DNA of 64,000 nt from Erysipelotrichaceae bacterium (GCA_015059015.1 SVBG01000010.1:31757-95756); one strand, 5' to 3'; numbered from the stretch's first letter, positions 40,601-50,648 are shown. The notes: a model not told the origin generated them from the sequence alone. A program made the numbers and translations.

Positions 40601-43600
40601 ATTACCTGCAGATACTGTTGGTGATATCAAATTATATGCTAAATGGTCTGATACTCAAGAAGTATTTGAAACTTATAATATTAATTATGAATTAGACTAT
40701 GGTCGTTTTGAAGGTGAATATGTAAATTCTTATGTTGAAACAATTGGTGTTTCTTCACTTCCTAAACCTGTAAAAGTTGGTTATACATTTGTTGGTTGGA
40801 CACTTAAAGCTGATTCAACTGATTATGTAACTTCTATTGGTGCTGATGTTGTTGGTGATGTTACTTTATATGCTCATTGGACAGAAAAAGAATCAAAACT
40901 TCCTACAGTACTTTATGTTGGTGCTGATAAAGAATACAAGACTATTGCTGAAGCATTAGCTGCTTGTTCTAAGGGTGATACAATCATTTTATCTGCTGGT
41001 ACATATGAAGGTGCTACTATTACTAAATCAGTTACAATTAAAGGTCCAAATGCTGATGTAAATCCTAACACTGATACACGTGTTTCTGAAGCAGTTATTA
41101 CTAGTGATTTAATTGTTGCTGCTGATAATGTTGTTATTAACGGTATCGCATTAACTGGTGCAGGTAAAATTAAATCTGATGGTAGTCAAAGCATTAGTGG
41201 TATTACAATTACTTATGTTAATGTTTATGATTCAACAGCTAATGTTGGAAATGTAAGTACAAAGGCTCCATTTGAATTTGATCAAACTGGTTCAAATGTT
41301 GTATCTAATGTAGTTATTTCAAATTCTAAGATTTCTACAAGTACTATTAATAATGACCGTCCAATGATTATTTATGCTACTAACATTAATAATTTAACTA
41401 TGGATAACAACGTATTTGTTGGTCGTCGTGTTAACTATAATGATGCTGTTAAACTTGGTAATGGTGCAACTATTGGTGCAACAGGTAATTTAGTATTTAC
41501 TAACAACCATTTTGAAAATTATGCTCAATATTTAATTTGGTTATGCAAATATGGTGCATGTAATGTATTAGTTGAAAACAACACATTCTTAAATAACGGT
41601 CAAACTGCTGGTTCTCATGGTGCAATTAGATTCGGAACATTCACTGGTTCTGAAACTGATAAAGTTAACTGTGAAATGTATTATAATACTGTTGATAACA
41701 GTTATATGTTATTAAGAATTGATAAAGCTGATAAATTAACTGCTGATAATGGTAAATTTGTATGTAACTATAATACAGTAATTAACTCAGCTGATACTAT
41801 CTTTGTTAAGAACTCTTCTACAAAAGCTGTTGTAACTTGTGATAGTAACTATTGGGGTTCTTACCCAGTTGCTGATTCTGCATTCGTTAATGCAACTCAT
41901 ACTAATGACTTAGGCACTGCTGAAGAAATTCCTTCTAAAGAAGAAGCTTGGTTAAATGGTAAATTAATCGTTGGTGCAGATCAAACTTATAAGACAATTG
42001 CTGAAGCTTTAGCTGTTGCTAAAGAAGGTGATGAAATTTACCTAACTGCTGGTTCTTATGATGAGGCTGTAACAATTACTGTTGCTAACTTAACTATTTA
42101 TGGTCCTAATCATGGTGTTTTAGGTACTGCTGAACGTGCTGCTGAAGCTGTTCTACTTCAACCTGTAGTTATTGAAGCTGCTGGATTTGTTCTAGATGGT
42201 GTTCAATTAGGTGCTACTGCTAACGTTAAAGTTAAAGCTAATAATGTTACATTAACTAACCTTCATAGTGTTTCTTCAACATTCTTAAAGAATGGTTCAA
42301 CTAACCGTAATGCTATTGTTGTTACTGATGGTGCAATCTCTAACTTAGAATTATCTAATTCTTACTTCAACATTGGTTCTGGAACATACTTAAAAGGTGT
42401 ATATGCTAATGATACAGCTGTAACTAACTTAGTAATTAAGAATAACTACTTCACTCATGAAGGTACTGATAACTCTTCTCTATCTGACTGTCTATCTATG
42501 TATAACTCTGCTGGTACTCTAGATATTATTGGTAATACATTTGAATGGATTACTGATGACTGGTGTATTATGCTTGGTTCTACTGGATGTAATGCAGAAG
42601 TAATTAATGTTATTGATAATACATTTATTGGTAGAACTATTGATGATACTGATTACTACACTTGTGGTATTATGTTACGTAAAGCTCCTGCTGGATGTAA
42701 GATTAATGTTATTCATAACTATTTCGGTTACTTAGCTGGTACTATCCTTTCTGTAAGATACTCTGTAGCTGGTTCTGAATGTAACGTTATGTTTAACGTA
42801 TTTGATCAAACTGCTTATCGTCAAGATAAATATGCTGCTGGTAATTCTAACTTAGGTGCTGCTACAATGCATTATGAAGGTAACTATTATGGTAAACCAT
42901 TACCATCTGGATATATTCATGCTACAGACTATGGTATCGTAACTGATCCTGCTGTTTGTGATGAATTATATGCTGCATGGAAACTTGGTCAAAGCATCGA
43001 AGATCCTGAAGTATATTCTAATTTAACTTATGTATTAGACGGTGGTGTATTAGAAGCTGGTTATGATGTTAAATACCTAGAAGGTCAAAAAGTTGCATTA
43101 TATAGTGCTTCTAAAGAAGGCTTCAAATTCTTAGGTTGGTCATTAGATGCTGAAGGTTCTAAGATTTATAAAGAAATCCAAAAGGATTGGAAAGGCGATA
43201 TTACATTATACGCTCAATATGTTGAAATCTTCGAATTAGAATATGATTTAGATGGTGGTGAATCAGAAGAATTAGTATATAGTGCTACTGATGGTACTAC
43301 TGTTAAACTTCCTACTCCAGCTAAACATGCTCATGTATTCTTAGGTTGGACATTAGAAAAAGGTTCTGAAGATTATATTTCTGAAATTAAAGTTACTTCA
43401 GATGTTAAATTATATGCTAATTGGTTTGAAGCTACATTCTACTATATCACTTATGAATTAAATGGTGGTAGTATTAAATATGCTTCAAGAGAAGAATTAG
43501 TTCAAGATTTCGTTAATGATTATAGCTCTACATTAGGTAAAGGTTATGCAACTGCTGCTGATATTGCAACTGGTAGCTTCTCTGACATCGATTACCATAC

Positions 43601-45854
43601 ATTTATGGATAAAGATGTTAAACTTGCTAATGGTCAAACTCCTAGAGAAAAATGGTTATGGCTTGCTGAATATCTATATGAATTATCAGTAAGAGATGTT
43701 GCATCTAATAACTGTAACGTTTTAGGTTTAAGAGCATTAATTAATCAATCTGCTTATTCAGGTGATATGATTTATGGTATCTCTTATGCATTCCGTGCAT
43801 TCTTAAAAGGTACTGTAATTAGACCTGGAACAAGTTATACTTCAGTTGACCATTCAGTTTATGAAAATGCAAATGGTTTCTGGGCAAAATTAAGTGCTAC
43901 TGAACAAACAGTTTATGGTTACTATTTAGATAATGTTGAATTACCTCAAGTTAGCCAAGAAAACTATGTATTTGCTGGTTGGTATAAAGAAGCTGACTTC
44001 TCAGGTGAAGTTGTAACTACAGTTTCACATGCTGATGATGGATTAAAACTTTATGCTAAATTTGCTGAAGGTACTCCTGTTACAAGTGTAACTATTGATA
44101 ATAAAGTTGCTGAATTAAAGAGATTTGAAACTCACCAATTAACTTGGACAATCAATCCTTCAAATGCAAGCATCCAACAAGTTGCATTTACATCAAGTAA
44201 TCCAGAAGTTGCTACTATTGATGATAAAGGTTTCATTAACTGTATCGCTAATGGTAAAACAACTATTACACTTATTTCTAAATCTGAATCAGGTGCTAGT
44301 GATTCATTTGAATTAGTAGTTTACTCTCCAGATCATTTCAATGCTGGATATTATACAAATTCATATGTAGCAATCGCTGATAAGATCTTATTACTTGCTG
44401 AATACATCAAACGTGATGGTTCTAAAGAAGTATTAACTTGGTCTTCATTAGATACTGAAATTGCAACTATTAATGTATTAAATGATGGTGCTTGTGAAGT
44501 TGTAGGTGTTAACGAAGGTGTTGTTACAATTCGTGCTACTGTTGCTTCAAATCCTGAAGTATATTACGACTTTATCGTAACTGTTGTTACTGATGCAATG
44601 TCTGAAGCTTTAGCATTTGCTGTTGAAAATCATGAAAGTAATCATTTCTTAAGATATGATCTATCAATTGGTGGTGCTTATCTTGCTGATATCTTTGGTA
44701 GTGTAAGTAAGATTTTCTATAACCATGAAATGAAGATTAATAGTGAATATTTAGCAGCTGGTAATGCTTCAAATGACTATTATGCAAACTCTACAGTTGA
44801 ACAAGGTCTAGAATTCATTACAGTTCACTACACAGCTGGTTTCGATTCAACTGCTGATACAGATAACCATGCTTCTTACTTCACAAGTGGTAATGCTGAT
44901 GTATCTATCCACTATGTTACTGGTAATAAAGGTTCTGATGGTGGTGTTGCAACTGATGAAATTTATGCTACACTAGATCATAAACATGGTGCATGGCACG
45001 CTGGTGACTCAAATGCTCGTTACTATTCAAACTCTAATAAGAAGAATGCTAATAATGAATTAATCTTTAGTTGGATGCCTACTGGTGTTAAATATGATGG
45101 TTGTGATCTATTAGCTATCGAATGGACTGCTTCAAATGATTTCTATTTCGAAATCAATGGTCAAAAGACATCTATTAAACTTCCTGATACTTATGATTAT
45201 AAATCAAGAGGTACTACTCATATTTATAATGCTGATGGTACTATTAAATCAACTGATACATTTAACTCATTATACTCATGGGCTAAGATTGATAATAGAC
45301 CTGTAGAAGAATACTTCAACTCTCAAGACTTCCCTGTAACTGTTATTGATGGTGAATATTATATGGGACCAACTTGGTGGAGTTTTGGTCAAACTGTTGC
45401 TGGTTTAATCTGTGGTTCAGGTGGTAACTTAAGTTCAATTGGTATTGAATCATGTGTTAACAGAGGTTCTGACTTATGGTATACATGGCAAGTAACTGCA
45501 CAACTTGTTGCTTCATTAATGGTTCAATATGATTTAGGTATTGAAAGAGTTAAAGGACATCATTTCTTTGATGGTAAACATTGTCCTGCTCCAATGCTTG
45601 AAAACAATCTTGAAATCTGGTATGAATTCCTTGAATTAGTTAAAGCTGAATATGCATTATTAACTGAATACAAAGATTACGAATATTCAATCACTGTAGA
45701 TGAAAAATATGCTTCTATCTTAAGTGAAAATGGTCGTATTATTGCTCAACCAGAATTCTCACAAGTTGTTGCATACACTGTTCAAGTTAAAGTTGGTGAT
45801 GTTGTAGAAACTATTACATTAGCAACTGCTGTTGAAGGTATGTACAACAGATAA
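37644..45854 (+). CDS. Giant multidomain surface lipoprotein with beta-helices and C-terminal amidase
   Basis: 2736 residues. Lipobox IAAC, Cys23. Then two BIG2-like domains (about 30-200), InlB-type repeats (from about 202, marked by LNGG at the start and GW in the middle, e.g. YTFAGWY), three copies of an unrecognised alpha-type domain (about 433-560, 815-945, 1945-2090) set inside InlB repeats, two right-handed beta-helix regions (about 1088-1425 and 1438-1789; KTIAEAL, VGADKEY, NNTF), two more BIG2-like domains (about 2146-2320) and an Amidase_2 domain (about 2326-2673; His in ITVHYTAG, His/Cys in GHHFFDGKHCP). Codon use is strongly biased (GCT, GGT, AAC, TTC), unlike its neighbours, implying high expression. 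Likely a huge wall-anchored surface protein with a peptidoglycan amidase. Confidence 0.85.
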   Translation: MNLRKRIFLVLVSLLVVLGIAACTSAADTVKIAFGSDDYTVREGQTISLDINISAGSNYDVNKVRKELIYTSSDPNVAKFVDGKLIGVGMGETEIKVEWSQKAIVFDKAHVTVFTNETPDIVFTEYSPNMLKGSVQTINYRFDPIYSDAPVRWESANPDLAVVDQNGQVTAVGVGEATIIAYVSDGVAETAFVVKINIEESDFAIEYVLNGGVNSEENPAGYNTLLTPLELKAATREGYTFAGWYADEACTVKAGTIAEGSKGDVKVYAKWNIITYNISYELAGGVNAEGNPATYNVEDQITLAEPTKVGYNFAGWYADAEYTVAADKVNKGTTGDLTVYAKWEVVTYNINYDLDGGINAEGNPATFTIEDEIVLAEPTKENHSFLGWVDAEGNAVTTIALGTTGDVAVKATWKLNAFNITYDLNGGSFVSPYAYANHAEVVADFVKDFNAHSGKTVKADGSDFFARSYMGDGSSAGYKFLTSAEYGAKWAWLLNLINDARVARGKAVLAATDGQAEARGEVHTFLNLTGTTNTAGYGSDHTGLTFEAYAAKYLPTNPEIPAVVYQYEVGVETLLPLAEKEGYKFLGWGVAKEETITASANSNFWGNYANHIFIFKKGAVTSALYSFRVSITMQEDGSYVVSAIGKSGDGAYDYSGDYVLMISDSYGQVADTAAFKEAVQVGDVVNFVGDPATGNATVELMKVYNKISADTVGDLNLTALYAELKDNYALSYDLNGGTLSANAPVEYLCSTGLKLEMTASKPGYEFTGWSLSKGGAIVTEIPQGTRGDVTLYANYKAATYKIEYELNGGTFSVDSVAYIYDNYDALVADFLADYAGKYGLTGLTAVNFYTKTSSFGVAPFWNDAELAAKWSWLQEFILTYNENYSGLSYMKNASSAANYNKYWRANLAAFLQQGKLTSPLTMDFTGLDTESWWEANVPTKVVTVAANPKYEYTVEELPFTLEVPMRDGVEFIGWCLNDKYRKTFLELPADTVGDIKLYAKWSDTQEVFETYNINYELDYGRFEGEYVNSYVETIGVSSLPKPVKVGYTFVGWTLKADSTDYVTSIGADVVGDVTLYAHWTEKESKLPTVLYVGADKEYKTIAEALAACSKGDTIILSAGTYEGATITKSVTIKGPNADVNPNTDTRVSEAVITSDLIVAADNVVINGIALTGAGKIKSDGSQSISGITITYVNVYDSTANVGNVSTKAPFEFDQTGSNVVSNVVISNSKISTSTINNDRPMIIYATNINNLTMDNNVFVGRRVNYNDAVKLGNGATIGATGNLVFTNNHFENYAQYLIWLCKYGACNVLVENNTFLNNGQTAGSHGAIRFGTFTGSETDKVNCEMYYNTVDNSYMLLRIDKADKLTADNGKFVCNYNTVINSADTIFVKNSSTKAVVTCDSNYWGSYPVADSAFVNATHTNDLGTAEEIPSKEEAWLNGKLIVGADQTYKTIAEALAVAKEGDEIYLTAGSYDEAVTITVANLTIYGPNHGVLGTAERAAEAVLLQPVVIEAAGFVLDGVQLGATANVKVKANNVTLTNLHSVSSTFLKNGSTNRNAIVVTDGAISNLELSNSYFNIGSGTYLKGVYANDTAVTNLVIKNNYFTHEGTDNSSLSDCLSMYNSAGTLDIIGNTFEWITDDWCIMLGSTGCNAEVINVIDNTFIGRTIDDTDYYTCGIMLRKAPAGCKINVIHNYFGYLAGTILSVRYSVAGSECNVMFNVFDQTAYRQDKYAAGNSNLGAATMHYEGNYYGKPLPSGYIHATDYGIVTDPAVCDELYAAWKLGQSIEDPEVYSNLTYVLDGGVLEAGYDVKYLEGQKVALYSASKEGFKFLGWSLDAEGSKIYKEIQKDWKGDITLYAQYVEIFELEYDLDGGESEELVYSATDGTTVKLPTPAKHAHVFLGWTLEKGSEDYISEIKVTSDVKLYANWFEATFYYITYELNGGSIKYASREELVQDFVNDYSSTLGKGYATAADIATGSFSDIDYHTFMDKDVKLANGQTPREKWLWLAEYLYELSVRDVASNNCNVLGLRALINQSAYSGDMIYGISYAFRAFLKGTVIRPGTSYTSVDHSVYENANGFWAKLSATEQTVYGYYLDNVELPQVSQENYVFAGWYKEADFSGEVVTTVSHADDGLKLYAKFAEGTPVTSVTIDNKVAELKRFETHQLTWTINPSNASIQQVAFTSSNPEVATIDDKGFINCIANGKTTITLISKSESGASDSFELVVYSPDHFNAGYYTNSYVAIADKILLLAEYIKRDGSKEVLTWSSLDTEIATINVLNDGACEVVGVNEGVVTIRATVASNPEVYYDFIVTVVTDAMSEALAFAVENHESNHFLRYDLSIGGAYLADIFGSVSKIFYNHEMKINSEYLAAGNASNDYYANSTVEQGLEFITVHYTAGFDSTADTDNHASYFTSGNADVSIHYVTGNKGSDGGVATDEIYATLDHKHGAWHAGDSNARYYSNSNKKNANNELIFSWMPTGVKYDGCDLLAIEWTASNDFYFEINGQKTSIKLPDTYDYKSRGTTHIYNADGTIKSTDTFNSLYSWAKIDNRPVEEYFNSQDFPVTVIDGEYYMGPTWWSFGQTVAGLICGSGGNLSSIGIESCVNRGSDLWYTWQVTAQLVASLMVQYDLGIERVKGHHFFDGKHCPAPMLENNLEIWYEFLELVKAEYALLTEYKDYEYSITVDEKYASILSENGRIIAQPEFSQVVAYTVQVKVGDVVETITLATAVEGMYNR

Positions 45855-45862
45855 TAAAAATT

Positions 45863-45900
45863 AAAAATGGTTAATGCGAAAGCATTAGCCATTTTTTTTA
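45863..45900 (+). terminator. Terminator of the giant lipoprotein gene
   Basis: An AAAATGGTTAATGC stem with a GAAA loop, closing pairs GCATTAGCCATTTT and eight T (one wobble). Confidence 0.85.
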
Positions 45901-45942
45901 TGCGTAAAAGTGGTATAATGTTAATATATATGAGGTGAAACA

Positions 45943-46767
45943 ATGAATGAAGCATATGAAAAAATAAAAGATAAACTAGAACTTTATAGAAAGAAAAATA
46001 TTTCTGTACCAACACCTAAAATGATAAAAACAAAAGAACAAATTGAAGGTATAAAAACTGCAGGAGTTATTAATACTGCTATTTTAGATATGGTAGAAAG
46101 AAATATTAAAGCAGGAATGACTACTGATGATATAAATACACTTGTTCATAACTATACTATTGAACACGGTGCAATACCAGCACCACTTAATTATGAGGGA
46201 TTTCCAAAAAGTGTGTGTGTTTCTGTTAATGATGCTGTTTGTCATGGTATACCCTCTAAAAAAGAAGTTTTAAAAAATGGTGATATAGTTAATGTAGATG
46301 TCACTACTATTTATAATGGTTATTATGCCGATGCATCGCGTATGTATATTATTGGTGAAGCAAAAAAAAATGCAAAAAAATTAGTTAAAGTGACAAAAGA
46401 ATGTTTAGAACTTGCTATAAACTCTATTATCCCTTGGAACACAAGACTTGGAGACATTGGATTTCTTATTGAAACACACGCTAGAAAACATGGGTATAGT
46501 GTTGTGCGCGAGATAGGAGGTCATGGTGTAGGTCTAGCGATGCATGAAGATCCATACGTTTCTCATGTTGGAAAAAAAGGCACTGGAATGTTAATTGTGC
46601 CCGGTATGGTTTTTACAATTGAACCAATGATAAATGAAGGATCTAGACTTATATATCAAGATAGTAGAAATGGGTGGACAATTTACACATATGATGGTAA
46701 ATTGTCTGCGCAATGGGAACACACCATTGTAGTAACAGAAGAAGGGTGTGAAATAATTACAAAATAA
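45943..46767 (+). CDS. map: Methionine aminopeptidase, type I
   Basis: 274 residues; a 30-residue N-terminal extension precedes the catalytic domain. Metal ligands visible: His in VCHGIPS, Asp in NVDVTTIY and ADASRMY, His in GGHGVGLAMHEDP, Glu in TIEPMINEG and QWEHTIVV. Removes N-terminal Met. In Bacillus map lies in the ribosomal-protein cluster; here it stands alone after a TATAAT-type promoter (45913 region) and runs into the ABC exporter genes (18-base gap). Confidence 0.95.
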   Translation: MNEAYEKIKDKLELYRKKNISVPTPKMIKTKEQIEGIKTAGVINTAILDMVERNIKAGMTTDDINTLVHNYTIEHGAIPAPLNYEGFPKSVCVSVNDAVCHGIPSKKEVLKNGDIVNVDVTTIYNGYYADASRMYIIGEAKKNAKKLVKVTKECLELAINSIIPWNTRLGDIGFLIETHARKHGYSVVREIGGHGVGLAMHEDPYVSHVGKKGTGMLIVPGMVFTIEPMINEGSRLIYQDSRNGWTIYTYDGKLSAQWEHTIVVTEEGCEIITK

Positions 46768-46785
46768 TTTTTAGGAGAAGAACTT

Positions 46786-48534
46786 ATGAAGGAAATTTTC
46801 AAAACATTTAAAAGACTAAAATGGTTCTTTAAAAAATTTATTAAAGATTATATATTGTGTTTTTTTGCGTTAATATTTGTATCTGTAATGCCAGTTATAC
46901 CAACTAAAGTTTTAGGTATCGCAATTGATGATATAGTTATGGGAAATGTTACTATTAATAGAATAATTTTCTATATTATAGGACTATTGATCATTCCTAT
47001 TTTTATCTATTTCGTTAATATCTTTTATCATTATACTATGAACAAACTAGGACAAGAGTTATCTTTTAGATTAAGAGAACAATATTTAGAACATTTATTT
47101 GAATTAGATTCATATATCTATGAAAAGTATACTAAAGGTGATTTAATAGCTCGTATTTCAAATGATTTAAATACTGTAAGTGGTCTTGCTACTTCATTTT
47201 TACAAAATGTAATATATTATTTTATAACAATTGTTGCTGCTATTTGTGTAATGATTTCAATAAATCCTCTATTAAGTTTATTATCTATTGCTTTTATGCC
47301 TTTTGCTATTTTCATACTTAATAATATAAGGAAGAAAAAAAGACTTTATTATTTAAAGCACCATCAAATTTATGGTGAAATGACTGAAAATGTATTAGAA
47401 TCAATTGAAAGTGTTAAGACTGTTCGTGCATATGGGATGGAAGATGATGATTACGTAAAAACAAAGACTGCAATAGATAATGATACTAAATCGTGGTGGC
47501 ACATTCAAATGTTTGAGTCCTTATTTGTTCCAATGTTTGAACTTATTTATGCGATATCTTATTTTATTGCAATTGGTTTAGGATCTTATATGGTTATAAA
47601 ATCAAATATTACTCCTGGTGATTTAGTAAGTTTTTTATTATATGTTGGAATGTTATATGGTCCATTAATTGGTTTAAGTAATGTTTTAAATACAATTAGT
47701 AGTATTAATGTTGCATCAAATAGATTTTTCGAAATTATGGATTTAGAAACAGAAGTTCATGATATTAGTGAACCAAAGAATATTATGAAATTTAAAGAAA
47801 TTAAGTTTCGTGATGTATGTTTTAAATACCCATTTGATGATTTTAATGTATTATCTAATATTAATCTAACCATAAATAGTGGTGAAACAATAGGTATTGT
47901 AGGTCCAACAGGAAGCGGTAAATCAACGTTGATTAGGCAGTTGCTTAGAGAATTTAACATATCCAGTGGAAAAATTTTAATAGATAATATACCTATTGAG
48001 GAATATAAAATTGATGATATCCGCAATATGGTAGGATATGTCCCTCAAGAACATATATTGTTTAGAAGAAGTGTTGATGATAATATTTTAATTGGTAATC
48101 CTAGTGCAACACATGAACAAATTGATAATGCAATGATTGTTGCGGATTTTAAAAAAGATTTAAATGAATTATCAAATGGTGAGCACACTTTAGTTAGTGA
48201 ATTAGGAGGGTCATTATCAGGAGGTCAACGTCAAAGATTATCAATTGCAAGAGCTCTTGTAAAAGATCCCGAAATTTTGATATTAGACGATTCTTTAAGT
48301 GCAGTTGATGCATTAACAGAAACGAATATTATTAAACAATTAAAATCAACACGCGTAGGTAAAACAAATATTATTGTTGCACATTGCTTCAGTGCAATTG
48401 CTCTTGCAGATAAGATAGTAGTTATTCAAGATGGAAAAATCACTGATATTGGAACGCATAAAGAATTGTTAAAATATGATAATTGGTATAAAATGCAATA
48501 CTTAATTCAAATAAAAGGTGATAACTATGAATAA
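46786..48534 (+). CDS. ABC exporter half-transporter, BmrC/YheI-like
   Basis: 582 residues: six membrane helices (about 20-315) and a nucleotide-binding domain with GPTGSGKST at about 372-380, LSGGQRQR at about 480-487 and the Walker B ILILDDSLS at about 500-508. The catalytic Glu after Walker B is Asp. Known: in the heterodimeric exporter BmrC/BmrD of B. subtilis, BmrC carries the same Asp, making one of the two ATP sites degenerate. Partner gene directly downstream. Likely multidrug export. Confidence 0.85.
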   Translation: MKEIFKTFKRLKWFFKKFIKDYILCFFALIFVSVMPVIPTKVLGIAIDDIVMGNVTINRIIFYIIGLLIIPIFIYFVNIFYHYTMNKLGQELSFRLREQYLEHLFELDSYIYEKYTKGDLIARISNDLNTVSGLATSFLQNVIYYFITIVAAICVMISINPLLSLLSIAFMPFAIFILNNIRKKKRLYYLKHHQIYGEMTENVLESIESVKTVRAYGMEDDDYVKTKTAIDNDTKSWWHIQMFESLFVPMFELIYAISYFIAIGLGSYMVIKSNITPGDLVSFLLYVGMLYGPLIGLSNVLNTISSINVASNRFFEIMDLETEVHDISEPKNIMKFKEIKFRDVCFKYPFDDFNVLSNINLTINSGETIGIVGPTGSGKSTLIRQLLREFNISSGKILIDNIPIEEYKIDDIRNMVGYVPQEHILFRRSVDDNILIGNPSATHEQIDNAMIVADFKKDLNELSNGEHTLVSELGGSLSGGQRQRLSIARALVKDPEILILDDSLSAVDALTETNIIKQLKSTRVGKTNIIVAHCFSAIALADKIVVIQDGKITDIGTHKELLKYDNWYKMQYLIQIKGDNYE

Positions 48535-50572
48535 TTATAAGAGACTATTTAAGTTTTTAAAAGGAAGAATGCATTGGTTTTATATAAGTTTCTTAATGAT
48601 TCTTATTATTCAAACACTTGCTTTCATTTCTCCTTTACTTGTTAAAACTGTTTTAGATGAATATATTTTAGGTATTGAATATGAATGGAATGAAGTAGAA
48701 TCACAAGATGATTACACTGTTTTATATAATGGCTTATATTATAAACAAACAAGACATTTAAATGAATTAGATACCGTGAAAAAAGGTGCAAGTATTGTTC
48801 TTTACAAGAATGGTTTTTATTTTGTAGACAACTATGTTGTTGGTGGAAATAAAGAAATTGTTGAAGTAGGTGGAAAAACTTATTTAACTACAAGTGATAA
48901 TGAAAATATCTATACATATGATGTAGTTAAACTTTCTAAAGATGATGTATTTGCTTTTTATGAACCAGTTTTTCCTAAATTAACATTATATATAATAATT
49001 ATTTTTGTAAAAACATTAGTTACAATTTTATGTGGTTTTATACAGGCTTATTCAATAAATAAAGTAATAAATTATTTAGCAAATGAGGGTAGAACAAGGG
49101 CATTTAAAAATATAGAATATTTACCTATATCATATTTTGAAACTGAACCTGCAGGAAAGATGGCAACTAGAATAACAAGTGATGTTGATGGATTAATAAT
49201 AATGTATAGACAATTATTGTTATTGTTTGCTACTGCAATTCTTAGCTTTGTTTTGGCTTATATTGGAATGTTTATATTGGATTATAGATTAGCACTTATA
49301 ACGTTTGTAACTTATCCATTAATATATTTTTGGATTAGATTTTTCTTGAAAAAATTAAAAAATATAGCTGAAAAAGTTAATGAGTCTAGAAGTATGCTTA
49401 CTGCAAAAATAAATGAAGTAATTAATGGTATACAAATATTACAAGTTTTTAATTTTCATAAGCAAACTATTAATGAATTTAATCAAATAAATGATGAGTA
49501 TCGAAAAGAACAATTGAAAGAAGTTAAATTAAATACAACACTTGGTTGGAATATGATTAATATTCTTCGTTCGTGTATAACAACTTTAATTGTTGTTTAT
49601 TTTGGATTGCAACACTTGAATGTAGGAAATATAATCATTACTGCAGGTTTAATATATGCTTATAATGATTATTTATCTAGAATTGTTGAACCTATTAATA
49701 TAATTTTTACACAAATTGGAGTATTTGAACATTCTCATGTTCAAATAGAACGTATCCATAAATTAATTGAAGCACCTTTAGAAGATGACTCTAAAGAAAA
49801 TATAAATAGATTTAATGGTGATATTAAATTTGATAATGTTTGGTTTAGTTATACTAAAAATGATTATGTATTAAAGGGTGTTTCAATGGATATTAAAGCT
49901 GGTGAATTGGTAGGATTAGTTGGTCATACAGGAAGTGGTAAAAGTTCAATGATGAATTTACTTCTTAGATTTTATGATATAACTGATCCACTATCTGGTC
50001 AAATTTATGTTGATGATATAGATATAACTACATATTCAAAAAGAACATATCGTGAGCATATAGGTATTGTATTACAAGAACCTATAATGTTAAAAGGTGA
50101 TATTGCATCAAATATTCGCTTTGGTAAAGATGATGTATCTGATGAAGAAATAATTAATGTATTAAAATCAATGGGTGGGGATAGATTAATTAATAAATTT
50201 CCTAAAGGCATTCATCAAGAATTGTCAAGAAATGGTGTGAATATGAGTGCTGGTGAGAAACAAATAATTAGTTTAGCACGTGCAATAATTCATGATCCGG
50301 CTATACTAATTATGGATGAAGCGACTTCACATATTGATACAGAAACGGAAAATATCATAAAGCAATCATTAGCTTATGCTTGTAAAAATAGAACTGTTAT
50401 TGTGATTGCTCATCGCTTATCAACAATTTATAATGCTGATAAAATATTTGTTCTAGACCATGGTATTAAAGTTGAGGAGGGAACTCATGAATCCTTAGTT
50501 AAACAAAATGGTGTTTATGCAAATATTTATCGTTCACAAGTTGCAAATATTAAAGATTTAAAGAATTTATAG
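48527..50572 (+). CDS. ABC exporter half-transporter, BmrD/YheH-like, with extracellular insert
   Basis: 681 residues from the ATG at 48527 (AAGGTG 6 bases before; a GTG three codons earlier overlaps that site). An extra domain of about 110 residues lies between membrane helices 1 and 2 (about 50-155), as in BmrD. The nucleotide-binding domain has GHTGSGKSS, the altered signature MSAGEKQ and IMDEATSHID with the normal Glu. It overlaps the first half gene by 8 bases. The two make one asymmetric transporter. Confidence 0.88.
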   Translation: MNNYKRLFKFLKGRMHWFYISFLMILIIQTLAFISPLLVKTVLDEYILGIEYEWNEVESQDDYTVLYNGLYYKQTRHLNELDTVKKGASIVLYKNGFYFVDNYVVGGNKEIVEVGGKTYLTTSDNENIYTYDVVKLSKDDVFAFYEPVFPKLTLYIIIIFVKTLVTILCGFIQAYSINKVINYLANEGRTRAFKNIEYLPISYFETEPAGKMATRITSDVDGLIIMYRQLLLLFATAILSFVLAYIGMFILDYRLALITFVTYPLIYFWIRFFLKKLKNIAEKVNESRSMLTAKINEVINGIQILQVFNFHKQTINEFNQINDEYRKEQLKEVKLNTTLGWNMINILRSCITTLIVVYFGLQHLNVGNIIITAGLIYAYNDYLSRIVEPINIIFTQIGVFEHSHVQIERIHKLIEAPLEDDSKENINRFNGDIKFDNVWFSYTKNDYVLKGVSMDIKAGELVGLVGHTGSGKSSMMNLLLRFYDITDPLSGQIYVDDIDITTYSKRTYREHIGIVLQEPIMLKGDIASNIRFGKDDVSDEEIINVLKSMGGDRLINKFPKGIHQELSRNGVNMSAGEKQIISLARAIIHDPAILIMDEATSHIDTETENIIKQSLAYACKNRTVIVIAHRLSTIYNADKIFVLDHGIKVEEGTHESLVKQNGVYANIYRSQVANIKDLKNL

Positions 50573-50648
50573 GACTTTAATCTTGAAAAAAAGTTTATTT
50601 TATTGTAAAATATAATAAATTAATAAATAAACATTTAAGGAGGAAAGT

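Noticed and set aside
40337..40630. Minus-strand frame inside the giant gene
   Set aside because: Antisense to a repeated domain; no ribosome site.
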